From the NCBI RefSeq assembly GCF_900167005.1, contig NZ_FUXW01000021.1:1-35346 (forward strand): a stretch of 35,346 nt of DNA, given 5' to 3'. The notes beneath the pieces are model-generated. The model did no database searches. It saw only the letters and a list, made by a program, of their open reading frames with translations, and was not told the DNA's origin. Origin of the DNA: Butyricicoccus pullicaecorum DSM 23266 (lineage in GTDB: Bacteria; Bacillota; Clostridia; Oscillospirales; Butyricicoccaceae). The number at the start of each line of letters is the position of its first letter. The stretch's first letter is position 1. Shown piece after piece: positions 24,064 to 32,270 of the stretch. The translations under genes and the position numbers were made by a program.

Positions 24064-25536
24064 ATGAAAAACAAGATACGGTTTACCAGTCTGCTGCTTG
24101 CAGCGCTGATGCTGTTCGGTCTCACCGCCTGCGGCGACAAGCCGACCGAACCCAAGTCGGCCGACGGAGACACCACAGCAGCCGCATCGGACAACGCAGC
24201 TGAAATGAAGACGCCCAAGACAATTGAGACTCCCCTATGGGACCTGACCTATGACGAGGCCGACGGCTGGGTCTACGAGGAGGACGATTTTTATGACGAT
24301 GATGACTTCTGCAAAATCGTTCTGAGCATCCCGAAGGATGGAACGGACTATGATCTCATCTCCGCCGAAATCATGGTTTCTATCGAGGACCCCTATTCCT
24401 TCCGCGACTACCTCACCAGCTACGGCTTTGACGAATACGAGTACGCGGTCAACAATGCCTACGAGCTGACCCCGGTGGGCGGTATCGACTGTCTCAAGGA
24501 AGAAGGAAATTATTGGGGTTCCCCGTGCCTGCGCTATCTCAACCGCGTAGAGGGTGCCAGTGCAACCGTTCTGATGGAAATCGTCGGTGAGCACGAGGAC
24601 GCACGCGTTGAGAAACTGCTGTCCGGGCTGACGATCAATCTGGAGGATATTGGAAACGAGGATGGTCCTTGGTCTTGGGAAGGCGAACCTTTCTCTGCCG
24701 AGCCGCGCAGCGTCATGGTGGGAACCCATACGCTCAGCAGCCAGTGGCTTCCCTTCACCGACTGCATCATAACCAAGGAAACCTTCCAGCATGCAGCCGT
24801 TGCTTCCGGCAATCAGGTCTTTCTGCTGAGCGACGGTGCATTCCAGCGCTACGATTATGACGGTACGTCCCTGAAATTTGCCGAAGATATTGCGCTGAGC
24901 GAGGACTACGAAGATATTTCGATCGATACCAACGGAACCATCTGGCTTTCTAACTTTATGGCACCACTGATCAGCTGGAAGGATGGCAAGCAGACGGCAT
25001 CCTATGATGGTCCCGATCATGTTGCCATGCATCCGTCCGGCACATGGGGTGTCAGCTGGTTCTCTGACGCCGAGTGCGAGAAGATCACGCTGTCGGGCGG
25101 CGGTATCCAGACCCAGCCGCTCACCTTTAAGGAAGTCGATCTGGTCAGACGCATTCTCGTCGATGAAAACCATATCTACGTCTGCGGCTCTGATGTAAAC
25201 ACCGGCGATCAGAAGGTATTTATTTATGACGCGCAGGGCACCTTGCAGAAAACACTGACAGATGCCGACGGCGGCGGTCTGGGCAGCATCACCTTTATTG
25301 CCGAGACCGCAAACGGCTACCTTGCTCTGGACGGCAATATGCGTGAGGTCGTGCTGTGGGCGAAGGACGGCACCTATATTGGCGCAGTAGATGACAGCGA
25401 TCTGTTCGGCACAAGCTACCCCTGGTTCTGCGGCGGCGCCAAGCTGGCCGATGGCAGCATTCTGGCCATCATGACCGAAACCCGTGCGGACAAATCCGCA
25501 GAGGAGCTGGTTGCTTTCAAACTTAGCGGCTTCTGA
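24064..25536 (+). CDS. Large lipoprotein with a C-terminal beta-propeller-like region
   Basis: A 490-residue lipoprotein from MKNKIRFTSLLLAAL, with GGGAGG 9 bases before this ATG (an ATG two codons upstream is only 3 bases from it). Lipobox LTAC near residue 21. Residues 22-45 are a Thr/Ala-rich linker and residues about 50-195 an acidic alpha/beta domain (YEEDDFYDDDDF is notable). From about 215 to the end there are repeats of beta-rich units with FLLSDGAFQRYDYDG, IDTNGTIWLSNF, HIYVCGSDV and IYDAQGTLQKTL, which look like propeller blades. It is 57 bases after the AIM24 gene. Function is unknown. Confidence 0.8.
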   Translation: MKNKIRFTSLLLAALMLFGLTACGDKPTEPKSADGDTTAAASDNAAEMKTPKTIETPLWDLTYDEADGWVYEEDDFYDDDDFCKIVLSIPKDGTDYDLISAEIMVSIEDPYSFRDYLTSYGFDEYEYAVNNAYELTPVGGIDCLKEEGNYWGSPCLRYLNRVEGASATVLMEIVGEHEDARVEKLLSGLTINLEDIGNEDGPWSWEGEPFSAEPRSVMVGTHTLSSQWLPFTDCIITKETFQHAAVASGNQVFLLSDGAFQRYDYDGTSLKFAEDIALSEDYEDISIDTNGTIWLSNFMAPLISWKDGKQTASYDGPDHVAMHPSGTWGVSWFSDAECEKITLSGGGIQTQPLTFKEVDLVRRILVDENHIYVCGSDVNTGDQKVFIYDAQGTLQKTLTDADGGGLGSITFIAETANGYLALDGNMREVVLWAKDGTYIGAVDDSDLFGTSYPWFCGGAKLADGSILAIMTETRADKSAEELVAFKLSGF

Positions 25537-25552
25537 CAAAGGAGGGTTATAC

Positions 25553-26620
25553 ATGAAACGCTCAAGGCTGTTTTGTATACTTCTTGCAGTGCTGATGCTG
25601 TTCAGCTTTGCCGCCTGCGGCAAGGGCAAAACAGCTGACCCCAATCTGCTTGAACTCGGAGATTATCAACTCCTTTTCAAAGACGCGTGCATCATGACCG
25701 ATGCCGACGGCAACGATGCCCTTGTGATGACGTTAGACTTCACAAACAACAGCGAGGAAAGCACTTCGTATCTCTGGACCATCGTCGAAACGGTCACACA
25801 GGGCGACGAAGAACTGGAGTTCACCACAGTCTTTATCGATGATTCCCTGAGCGGACTCAACGACAGTCAGTTCTCGGAGGTTGATCCGGGCACGACGCTT
25901 GAAATTCAGACCTGTTTTGCCCTGAAGAACACGACGGACACAGTTGAAGCGCATTTTGAGCCGCTGCTCGGCGGTAAAGACGGCACCATTACCATCGACC
26001 CGTCCACCCTCAGCCGGGAATCGGCTGAACCTGCAGCCGCACCAACTGAACCAGCAGCGGCATCAGCCGAAGCGACAGCGACCCAAACCGCATCGGACGC
26101 AGCCGGAGAGCTTGACTGGTGGAATGGCGACTGGTACGGCTGGTGGACAATGACCGGCTGCTGGGGCGCTTATGAAGATCTGGAAAGTGCATGGTGGGAT
26201 GTCTGCGGCACCATTGATATCGGCGCGAACGGCACCGGCACAGTCACCCTCTGGGATGAGGACTACACCAAAGCCGAGCCTATGGTTTCCGCTTCGGTCA
26301 GTCTGAACAGCGCCGGTGTCGGCACCCATGGCACGATGATGTCCGAGGGCGGGACGTTCATGGATATCGCGCTGGAGCACGCAGACTGGATTGTTGACCC
26401 CGGTCTGTCGGAGTACACAGACATGATCCACATCAGCGGCAGCTACGAAAACGGTGACGATCAATTCATCTATGACATGTTCCTGCGTCCGTGGGGAACC
26501 TCTTGGGATGATGCCAAAGCGGAAGATCTCCCCTACTACTACCATGACTGGTATCTGCCGCTGATTCAGGCCGGAAAGCCCATGCCGGACATCGTCGGAC
26601 CGACTGAAATGGCATCGTGA
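25553..26620 (+). CDS. Lipoprotein with DUF5067-like domain and a W-rich C-terminal domain
   Basis: A 355-residue lipoprotein from MKRSRLFCILLAVLM, preceded by AAAGGAGG, with lipobox FAAC near residue 20. Residues about 30-155 match the DUF5067 type: GDYQLLFKDACIMTDADGNDA, VMTLDFTNNSEEST and a later QTCFALKNTT strand. An Ala/Thr/Pro/Glu linker (about 160-185) leads to a domain with WWNGDWYGWWTM, WWDVCGTIDI, MMSEGGTFMDI and a YYYHDWYLPLI end, a module seen in several clostridial secreted proteins but without a known role. The longer open frame upstream overlaps the preceding gene and lacks a ribosome binding site. Confidence 0.82.
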   Translation: MKRSRLFCILLAVLMLFSFAACGKGKTADPNLLELGDYQLLFKDACIMTDADGNDALVMTLDFTNNSEESTSYLWTIVETVTQGDEELEFTTVFIDDSLSGLNDSQFSEVDPGTTLEIQTCFALKNTTDTVEAHFEPLLGGKDGTITIDPSTLSRESAEPAAAPTEPAAASAEATATQTASDAAGELDWWNGDWYGWWTMTGCWGAYEDLESAWWDVCGTIDIGANGTGTVTLWDEDYTKAEPMVSASVSLNSAGVGTHGTMMSEGGTFMDIALEHADWIVDPGLSEYTDMIHISGSYENGDDQFIYDMFLRPWGTSWDDAKAEDLPYYYHDWYLPLIQAGKPMPDIVGPTEMAS

Positions 26621-26684
26621 CCGCAGTGCGCCGATAAAACGGCTGGAATGTCCGTCCTGCAAACAAAATAAATCAACCTATGGG

Positions 26685-26716
26685 ATTGCTCCCGCCCCAA
26701 ATGGGGTGGGAGCAAT
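26685..26716 (+). terminator. Perfect 14-bp stem-loop after the DUF5067 lipoprotein gene
   Basis: ATTGCTCCCGCCCC-AAAT-GGGGTGGGAGCAAT pairs over 14 positions with one G-U. Only TT follows on the plus strand and no good T-run on the other, so it is a weak or atypical terminator, or an RNA-processing or stability stem that divides the operon before the SLH gene. Confidence 0.5.
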
Positions 26717-26739
26717 TTCACGATTTGGGAACGGAGGGA

Positions 26740-26936
26740 AATCTGTGAACGCTCTTTCCTGCACACTCAGCTCTGTCTGCCCGACCTTTTTGCCTATGCG
26801 ATCACAAAGTCATCGATGTCCCGGATAAAAGAAAACTTTATTACAAAGGCGAGCCGTTGGACGGCATCCACCAGCAAAAAGCAATATTGCGCAGAAACGA
26901 AATTACCGGCTCAGGCAGACACAAAAGGAGATGAAA
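26740..26936 (+). pseudogene. Possible decayed coding remnant before the SLH gene
   Basis: The 320-base gap 26621-26940 has no intact gene, but reading frames within it look protein-like in pieces. One frame gives LHTQLCLPDLFAYA, and after a frame change at about 26803 another gives DHKVIDVPDKRKLYYKGEPLD and continues to QQKAILRRNE. A GGAGG-GTG pair sits at 26732-26748. This would be a frameshifted remnant of about 60 codons. I do not recognise the family and it may be chance. Confidence 0.25.
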
Positions 26937-26940
26937 CAGT

Positions 26941-28872
26941 ATGAAAACGCAAACAACACGCGCAGGCAGGTTCATTCTGAGCCTTCTGCTCAGCCTCATG
27001 ATGGTTCTGGGCATATTTCCCGCCGCGGCACTGGCGGCAGACGACCTGATTTCCACGCAGCTGGTCATCGAACTGACCGTGGAGCAGGACGGTGCGAAGA
27101 CACCTCCCGCAGAAACCTTTGCATTTGAACTCGAAGATTCCGCGCAGGAAGTGCATGATCCGGAATTCTATGGCATTACGCTCAAGGATTCGTTGTCTAT
27201 CCCGACCAAAGGCACCGGCACATTCCAAAAGATGATTCCGGTTCAGATTGACCGCACCATGATCTCTTCCAACAACGGCTGGAATACGATCTCGGGTACG
27301 CCGGTCTCGTATGACAAAACATTCTATCTGACCGTAAAGGATGACGGCAAACCCGGATGGACCTATGCTTCCAACGCATGGGCTGTCACCTTTAACTACA
27401 CGCCGGCCACCGAACAACTTAACATACAACTTCACAGCCGCGGCAATGATGGCCGACAAGACTACGCCAGCTACACCAACATCTATTCTTACAGCGAGAG
27501 CCGTTACGAGCTTCCCTTCACCAAGACGGTAAAGCAGGGCGGCAGCGCCGCACCCGGCCGTCAGGCATTTGCGCTGGAAATCTTCAATGTCGGTGTCAGC
27601 AGTCTGACCGATTATGATGACCTCTATACCGCGACGGTCACGACCAACGGTGCGGGCGATTACAAGGGTACGCTGACCATCTCCGGTCCGACGGATATGG
27701 TGGAAGCTCTTGTCTGCGAGGGCTTTTACGTCCGGGAGAAAAACACCGGTGCCGCAGACTGGACGTATTCCGATGCCGTGTGGCATGTGGTGCCCGATTA
27801 CGACTTCTTCGGCGGCAGAAAGCTGGTCATCTACCCTGCTGAACGGTCGCACACCGAAAACAATCACGAATTTTATACGGACGGCAGGACACCGGTCAGC
27901 CGGATGACCTTCGAGAACACCTACACCAGCACCTCCGGCGCTGTGATCACGGCGAAAAAGACCGATGCTCTCGGTACTCCTCTCGCCGATGCGGCTTTTG
28001 TGCTGAAAAACAGCCGCGGTGACACCATGTACAAGGCAGTCTCCAACACCCGCGGGGAAATCCGGTTTGACAACGTCGCCAGCGGTTCGTACACCCTGCT
28101 GGAGGAAAGCGCACCGAGCGGCTACGTAAAGTCCGATCAGAGCTATGAACTCACCGTCAATGGCTCTCATGTGACCACCGGCGGCAAAACCTACACCCCG
28201 ATCACCTTTGTCAACCGCAAGGCTGTTACGCTCAACCGCGATGACCACTTTACCTTCCTGGTGGGTTACAGCGACGGCACATTCGGCCCGGAACTGAACA
28301 TGACCCGCGCCGAAGTGACCACCATGTTCTCCCGTCTGATCACCGAGCAGATCGAGGCAGACAAAACCTACGCCAACACCTTCAGCGATGTGCCGCCGAG
28401 CCACTGGGCTGCCAACCACATCGGATTTATGCAGCAATTCGGCATCATTACCGGCTATTCCGACGGCAGCTTCCGTCCCGATGCCCCTGTGACCCGCGCA
28501 GAGTTCTCTGCCATTGCCACTCGATTTGAAAAACTGACCGAAGGCACCAAGAGCTTTACAGACGTTCCCCCGACCCATTGGGCAGCCAAGTACATCAACT
28601 TTGCAGCCACCCGCGGCTGGGTCAATGGCTACAGTGACGGTACCTTCCGACTGGAAAACCCAATCGTTCGCGCTGAGGTGGCGGCTGTTACCTGCCGTCT
28701 GCTTGAACGTACCGCAGACCAAAGCTACATTCGCAGCCATCTTGCGCAGCTGCGCACCTTCCGCGACATGACCGAGAGCCATTGGGCTTACTGGTATGTA
28801 ATGGAAGCTGCGAACGGCCATGATTACACCAAGACCGCAAACGGCGAGACCTGGAACCGTATCCATCCGTGA
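26941..28872 (+). CDS. Surface protein with pilin/Cna-B-like domains and C-terminal SLH repeats
   Basis: A 643-residue exported protein with AAAAGGAG before its ATG and a signal peptide ending PAAALAA. Residues about 35-330 comprise two domains of pilin-linker type (ETFAFELED; FTKTVKQGGSAAPGRQAFALEI; FENTYTST). Residues 334-427 form a Cna-B/SpaA-like domain (ITAKKTDALGTPLADAAFVL, YTLLEESAPSGYV). Three SLH modules follow at about 432-475, 480-535 and 538-592 (GYSDGTFGPELNMTRAE, FSDVPPSHWAANHI, FTDVPPTHWAAKYI), plus a partial fourth starting RDMTESHWAYWYV. SLH repeats attach proteins to pyruvylated wall polymers, so the protein is displayed on the cell surface. No LPxTG anchor is present. Confidence 0.92.
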   Translation: MKTQTTRAGRFILSLLLSLMMVLGIFPAAALAADDLISTQLVIELTVEQDGAKTPPAETFAFELEDSAQEVHDPEFYGITLKDSLSIPTKGTGTFQKMIPVQIDRTMISSNNGWNTISGTPVSYDKTFYLTVKDDGKPGWTYASNAWAVTFNYTPATEQLNIQLHSRGNDGRQDYASYTNIYSYSESRYELPFTKTVKQGGSAAPGRQAFALEIFNVGVSSLTDYDDLYTATVTTNGAGDYKGTLTISGPTDMVEALVCEGFYVREKNTGAADWTYSDAVWHVVPDYDFFGGRKLVIYPAERSHTENNHEFYTDGRTPVSRMTFENTYTSTSGAVITAKKTDALGTPLADAAFVLKNSRGDTMYKAVSNTRGEIRFDNVASGSYTLLEESAPSGYVKSDQSYELTVNGSHVTTGGKTYTPITFVNRKAVTLNRDDHFTFLVGYSDGTFGPELNMTRAEVTTMFSRLITEQIEADKTYANTFSDVPPSHWAANHIGFMQQFGIITGYSDGSFRPDAPVTRAEFSAIATRFEKLTEGTKSFTDVPPTHWAAKYINFAATRGWVNGYSDGTFRLENPIVRAEVAAVTCRLLERTADQSYIRSHLAQLRTFRDMTESHWAYWYVMEAANGHDYTKTANGETWNRIHP

Positions 28873-28897
28873 CAAGCAGCTGAAAGGAGGCGCAATC

Positions 28898-30199
28898 ATG
28901 AGATATCGAATATGCAAGCAAATCGCCGCGCTCGCTCTGGGACTTGCCATACTGTCATCGCAATGTGCCTGTGCAATGACTCCGCAGGAAATGCTCGGCA
29001 TGCTCAAATCACAGCAACCAGACAGCGGCACGGAAACAGCGGATGCACCAGTCCGCCCGCAGAATCCACCTCCCGACAAGAATACCGCACCGGATGAAAC
29101 GGTACAAAAGGCCGCCATGTACAGTCCATCTGCAAGCGCAAACCCGCCGCAGAGTACCGTTTCGGCAGCAGGGCAGCAGTCTCTGCTATCGCTGCGCGAC
29201 AGAATGAGCTTCCCGCAGACAATGTTCGGCGCCGCTTATCTGGGCTATGTGGATACTCCCTTTGAGGCTGGATCCTCCCAGTGGCTGCAGGCGCTCAACC
29301 CTGCAATGGTACTCAAATATCCCTTTATGGCCGAAATCGATGCCAACCACATCATCGGCAATACAGGACATTTGTACTGCATCGTCCCGCTCGACCCAAA
29401 CGCCTCACTCGCAATCAATCGCGTCTGCTGGAGCGTCCGCTGGAATGAACAGGCTCGGAGAGAAGAAATCACCGAAACCGTCTACCGTTCGGAATCGGGC
29501 GAGCCGGTGCTGCTCTTTGCCAACCTCGACGGCGTGGCCTACGAGGATGACACCCTGATCCATGTGACCGACAGTCAGGGAAATACCTGCCAGTGGTATC
29601 CGTCCTTCGATGCGATGAGCTATCTTGTGCCCTGTACCGCGGAAAGCGGAGCAAACCTTTGCTTTGACTTTACCGAGTACGGCTGGCGAAGCGCTGACCC
29701 CAGTCTTGCGCCTTGGCTCGCCGACGGTTACGGCGGCCCAAAGGCAATCGTACTCGGCGGCGATCCCAACGCCTCACCCGCCGGAGAAGGCTGGATCATC
29801 CAGACGACTGCAAACGATCCCGTCCCAAACACCGACTTCAGCCTGTGGCTCTATTCAAACAGCGACACCAACGGCAGTTTTGTACTGTACGCAGACCGGA
29901 AAAGGGCGGACGGTCAAGGCTTTGAACAAGTCGGGACGTGGAACGGAACCTGGTCGATCCAAACAGTGATGGATGGCCCCAGCGACGTAGCCTTTGAAAT
30001 GTCTCTCATCACGAGCAGCCCTTACGACTATCCCTATGACACGACAAACGCGCATCTCCCGCGAGAAGTACATGACATCTATCCCGTACTCATCAGCCCG
30101 AGCGGCATGGAGCTGGTGATCGGTCCGGGCGTCTCGGGCAGCCGCCTGCCCTTTATGTCTTGGGACGGATCGCCCTGCACGCTGATGCGGGTGGAGTGA
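28898..30199 (+). CDS. Exported protein, LGYV-domain family (member 3)
   Basis: A 433-residue protein from MRYRICKQIAALALG, preceded by AAAGGAGG. The signal region ends LSSQCACAM; Cys residues are there but the lipobox is poor, so lipidation is uncertain. A Pro/Gln/Ala-rich linker runs to about residue 105. Residues 113-255 carry the shared domain: AYLGYVDTPF, KYPFMAEIDANHI, GHLYCIVPLDPNASL, SGEPVLLFANLDG, then VTDSQGNTCQWYPSFDA and a DFTEYGW end. A C-terminal beta-rich domain follows from about 285. It is the last gene of the rightward operon, 25 bases after the SLH gene, and pairs with members 1 and 2 of the leftward operon. Confidence 0.8.
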   Translation: MRYRICKQIAALALGLAILSSQCACAMTPQEMLGMLKSQQPDSGTETADAPVRPQNPPPDKNTAPDETVQKAAMYSPSASANPPQSTVSAAGQQSLLSLRDRMSFPQTMFGAAYLGYVDTPFEAGSSQWLQALNPAMVLKYPFMAEIDANHIIGNTGHLYCIVPLDPNASLAINRVCWSVRWNEQARREEITETVYRSESGEPVLLFANLDGVAYEDDTLIHVTDSQGNTCQWYPSFDAMSYLVPCTAESGANLCFDFTEYGWRSADPSLAPWLADGYGGPKAIVLGGDPNASPAGEGWIIQTTANDPVPNTDFSLWLYSNSDTNGSFVLYADRKRADGQGFEQVGTWNGTWSIQTVMDGPSDVAFEMSLITSSPYDYPYDTTNAHLPREVHDIYPVLISPSGMELVIGPGVSGSRLPFMSWDGSPCTLMRVE

Positions 30200-30493
30200 C
30201 AAAAAAATATCCACCATTTTGCTTTTGATACGCTGTTAGGAATCACGCTACTCAATCTTTTATTATACACAGCCTGTGGAAAATCCTGATACAATCAATT
30301 TAGGAATTTGTCTATAAACATCTCTATAGCAAATCCCTATTGTATTTCAAACAAATCCACACATAAAAGCACATAAAAATCCTCAAATACCTTCTTATTC
30401 CTATGTTATAGCACAGAAATAAGGGGGTATTTTTTTACACACAGATCAGACAGTTCAATAAACAATATTTCAGCAAAAAAAGGACTGTTTGAA
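30200..30493. other. AT-rich intergenic region before the Rep gene
   Basis: Base composition drops sharply after 30199. The region holds a direct repeat CACATAAAA (twice near 30360-30380), an inverted repeat CTATA / TATAG at 30310-30327, and a run GGGGGTATTTTTTT at 30423-30436. These could be parts of a replication origin or promoter for the Rep gene, but no known origin sequence is recognisable. No terminator for the preceding operon is evident. Confidence 0.35.
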
Positions 30494-31636
30494 ATGAGTA
30501 AGATTGTGACAAGAAAAGCGCGTTTTGAGTTAGAAGCAGACGGATTTTCCATCCATACCTTTGAAATATCCAGAAGACTGACAAAGAGTGAATGGAATCA
30601 CTGCAAAGAAAAACTGTACGATCAGAATCAGATTTCTTCCAAGATTTGTATTTATCAAGAGTCAAAAGGTGTACATCGGGTATCACAGTATGAAGCAAAT
30701 GGTCTACGCATTACCTTGGAGCACGCACACGATCAAGAGGACAGCCGCGGTTACTATGTTCGCATGGTGGTCAATCCACGCAAAGTCATCGATCCGAATG
30801 CATCCTACATTGGTATTTTCCCACCTGAAAAGTCCAGTATCACCGAGCTGCAAACAGCGTTTCATGCACTTTTAGAGCAATCAGCCTTTAATGACCAGCT
30901 GGATGACTATTACCTTAGTCGGGTGGATCTGTGCGTCAATATGCGCTGTGATCATAAGAAGATCTTCCGCGAGGTTGTCCGTGTATTGCGAAAACTACCT
31001 ACACCGCCAAAGTATAAGCGCGTGTCTCGCAAAGAAAAGGACAAAAAGAAGGCGAACAAGTACAACAAGCATTACATCAAGTTTCAATGCGGTACCCATA
31101 GCCTCGTCATTTATGACAAGACCTACCAGGCAACCGAACAAGGTTTGCGAGTTGATTACGAGGATTTACCCGAGGGTGTGCTGCGATTTGAGGTGCAGTA
31201 TCAGCGTTCTGTACTGCGTGGATTGGAAAAGAAGCTGGGTACCGATAATCCGAGTGAATTATTGTGGTTTTTGATACAGAAAAGTGAAAAACGTATCTGC
31301 AAACACTTCGAGCAGTGCTTTGCCGATGTTCAGTTTTGCCAGATCGAGGAGATTGAGAAACGGATTACAGGCTCGAAATACGAAGATCAGATCAAACAGA
31401 CAATGTTAGAACTTACCCATAGAATGCAGCGCAAGCAGTCGGTCGATCAGGCATTGGAGGAAATGCAGTCGGAAGGCTTTTTGGTAGAAGATCTGCTCCG
31501 AAAAGTACATAGACTGGGTTTCAGCCCCATCCCGTTATGGAAGAACTTCTGCGCCCAGCAGATTCCCGGACCGGTGTCCTTGCTTCGGATGATTTCGGAA
31601 GGTGAGGTTGTGATTCCATACCAGAAAATGAAATAA
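30494..31636 (+). CDS. Putative replication-initiation protein of a mobile element
   Basis: A 380-residue protein, AAAGGAC before the ATG. It has an N-terminal alpha/beta part (residues 20-160) with YYLSRVDLCVNM, a basic segment (RKEKDKKKANKYNKHY), a LVIYDKTYQ motif, and LRFEVQYQRSVLRGLEKKLG. RVD-x-xxNM and LRFEVQ-type motifs are those of rolling-circle Rep/Rep_trans-like initiators on integrative elements and plasmids. I do not see a certain catalytic Tyr. The next genes are a small element protein and an excisionase-like HTH. Its lower GC content than the operon to the left suggests a separate origin. Alternative: relaxase-like nuclease. Confidence 0.65.
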   Translation: MSKIVTRKARFELEADGFSIHTFEISRRLTKSEWNHCKEKLYDQNQISSKICIYQESKGVHRVSQYEANGLRITLEHAHDQEDSRGYYVRMVVNPRKVIDPNASYIGIFPPEKSSITELQTAFHALLEQSAFNDQLDDYYLSRVDLCVNMRCDHKKIFREVVRVLRKLPTPPKYKRVSRKEKDKKKANKYNKHYIKFQCGTHSLVIYDKTYQATEQGLRVDYEDLPEGVLRFEVQYQRSVLRGLEKKLGTDNPSELLWFLIQKSEKRICKHFEQCFADVQFCQIEEIEKRITGSKYEDQIKQTMLELTHRMQRKQSVDQALEEMQSEGFLVEDLLRKVHRLGFSPIPLWKNFCAQQIPGPVSLLRMISEGEVVIPYQKMK

Positions 31637-31780
31637 TTGTGCCATAATACTAGGATTCTTGCAGAAATCGCAACAAATTATAAATTCAAATGGGTAACAG
31701 TGATATAACGTGAATGCAAATAGCGTGTGATGAAAACACCGCTTTGCAGGATCGTAAATCATCTTATTAGGAGGCTTTTT

Positions 31781-32029
31781 ATGTCAGTCCCATACATTAA
31801 CTACAAACAGTTGGAAGAGTTTTATACCATCAAGGGCACTTGTGAACTCTTTGAGATGAGTAAAAGCGAGCTGAAAGCTGCATGTGAGACGCACAATGTA
31901 CAGCCCCGCCGAAATGAGATCGGTGTGTACGGCTTTGTCAAGTACGACATCTGCCGTCTGCACAACTTGCTGTATTACGAAGGTCGCAATCACGACTCGA
32001 ATGTCAGGGAGGAAGATCCGTGGGCATGA
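31781..32029 (+). CDS. Small mobile-element protein of unknown function
   Basis: An 82-residue protein starting MSVPYINYKQLEEFY, preceded by TTAGGAGG; the open frame extends 18 codons upstream but without a site. It contains FYTIKGTCELFEMSKSELKAAC and a GVYGFVKYDICRLHN segment, a layout I associate with small genes found between Rep and excisionase genes of Firmicutes integrative elements. It could be a winged-helix-like DNA-binding protein. Its stop overlaps the start region of the excisionase-like gene, so the two are translationally coupled. Confidence 0.75.
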   Translation: MSVPYINYKQLEEFYTIKGTCELFEMSKSELKAACETHNVQPRRNEIGVYGFVKYDICRLHNLLYYEGRNHDSNVREEDPWA

Positions 32030-32193
32030 ATCGCTTGCTGAGTGTCAAGGAGGTCGCGGCACTGCTCCAGACCAGTCGGGTGCAGGTGCGGCGTATGATT
32101 CAAAATGGAGAGCTGGCTGCACTCAAGGTCGGGCGGGAATATCGTATCCCGCTCGCCGCGCTCGAAGCATTCGTGCAGCAATCGCTGGAATAA
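32026..32193 (+). CDS. Excisionase-like helix-turn-helix protein
   Basis: A 55-residue protein starting MNRLLSVKEVAALLQTS, followed by RVQVRRMIQNGELAALKVG and REYRIPLAALEAFVQQ: the MerR-like helix-turn-helix fold of the excisionase/HTH_17 family. ATG overlaps the preceding stop (ATGA). A GTG at 32020 has better spacing to GGGAGG and would add two residues. Such proteins commonly act as recombination directionality factors or regulators for tyrosine integrases. No integrase gene is next to it; the following gene encodes a Fic protein. Confidence 0.85.
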   Translation: MNRLLSVKEVAALLQTSRVQVRRMIQNGELAALKVGREYRIPLAALEAFVQQSLE

Positions 32194-32270
32194 TCATCCC
32201 CCTTGCCTATTTCCCCGCTTTGGGGTATACTGATATAAACTGATACTGTTTTACATCAGAGGTGATTTGG

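Noticed and set aside
26911-29118. Long open frame of 735 codons on the minus strand
   Set aside because: It is antisense to the SLH surface protein gene, whose repeats and domains are unmistakable; the minus frame has no recognisable domain or start site.
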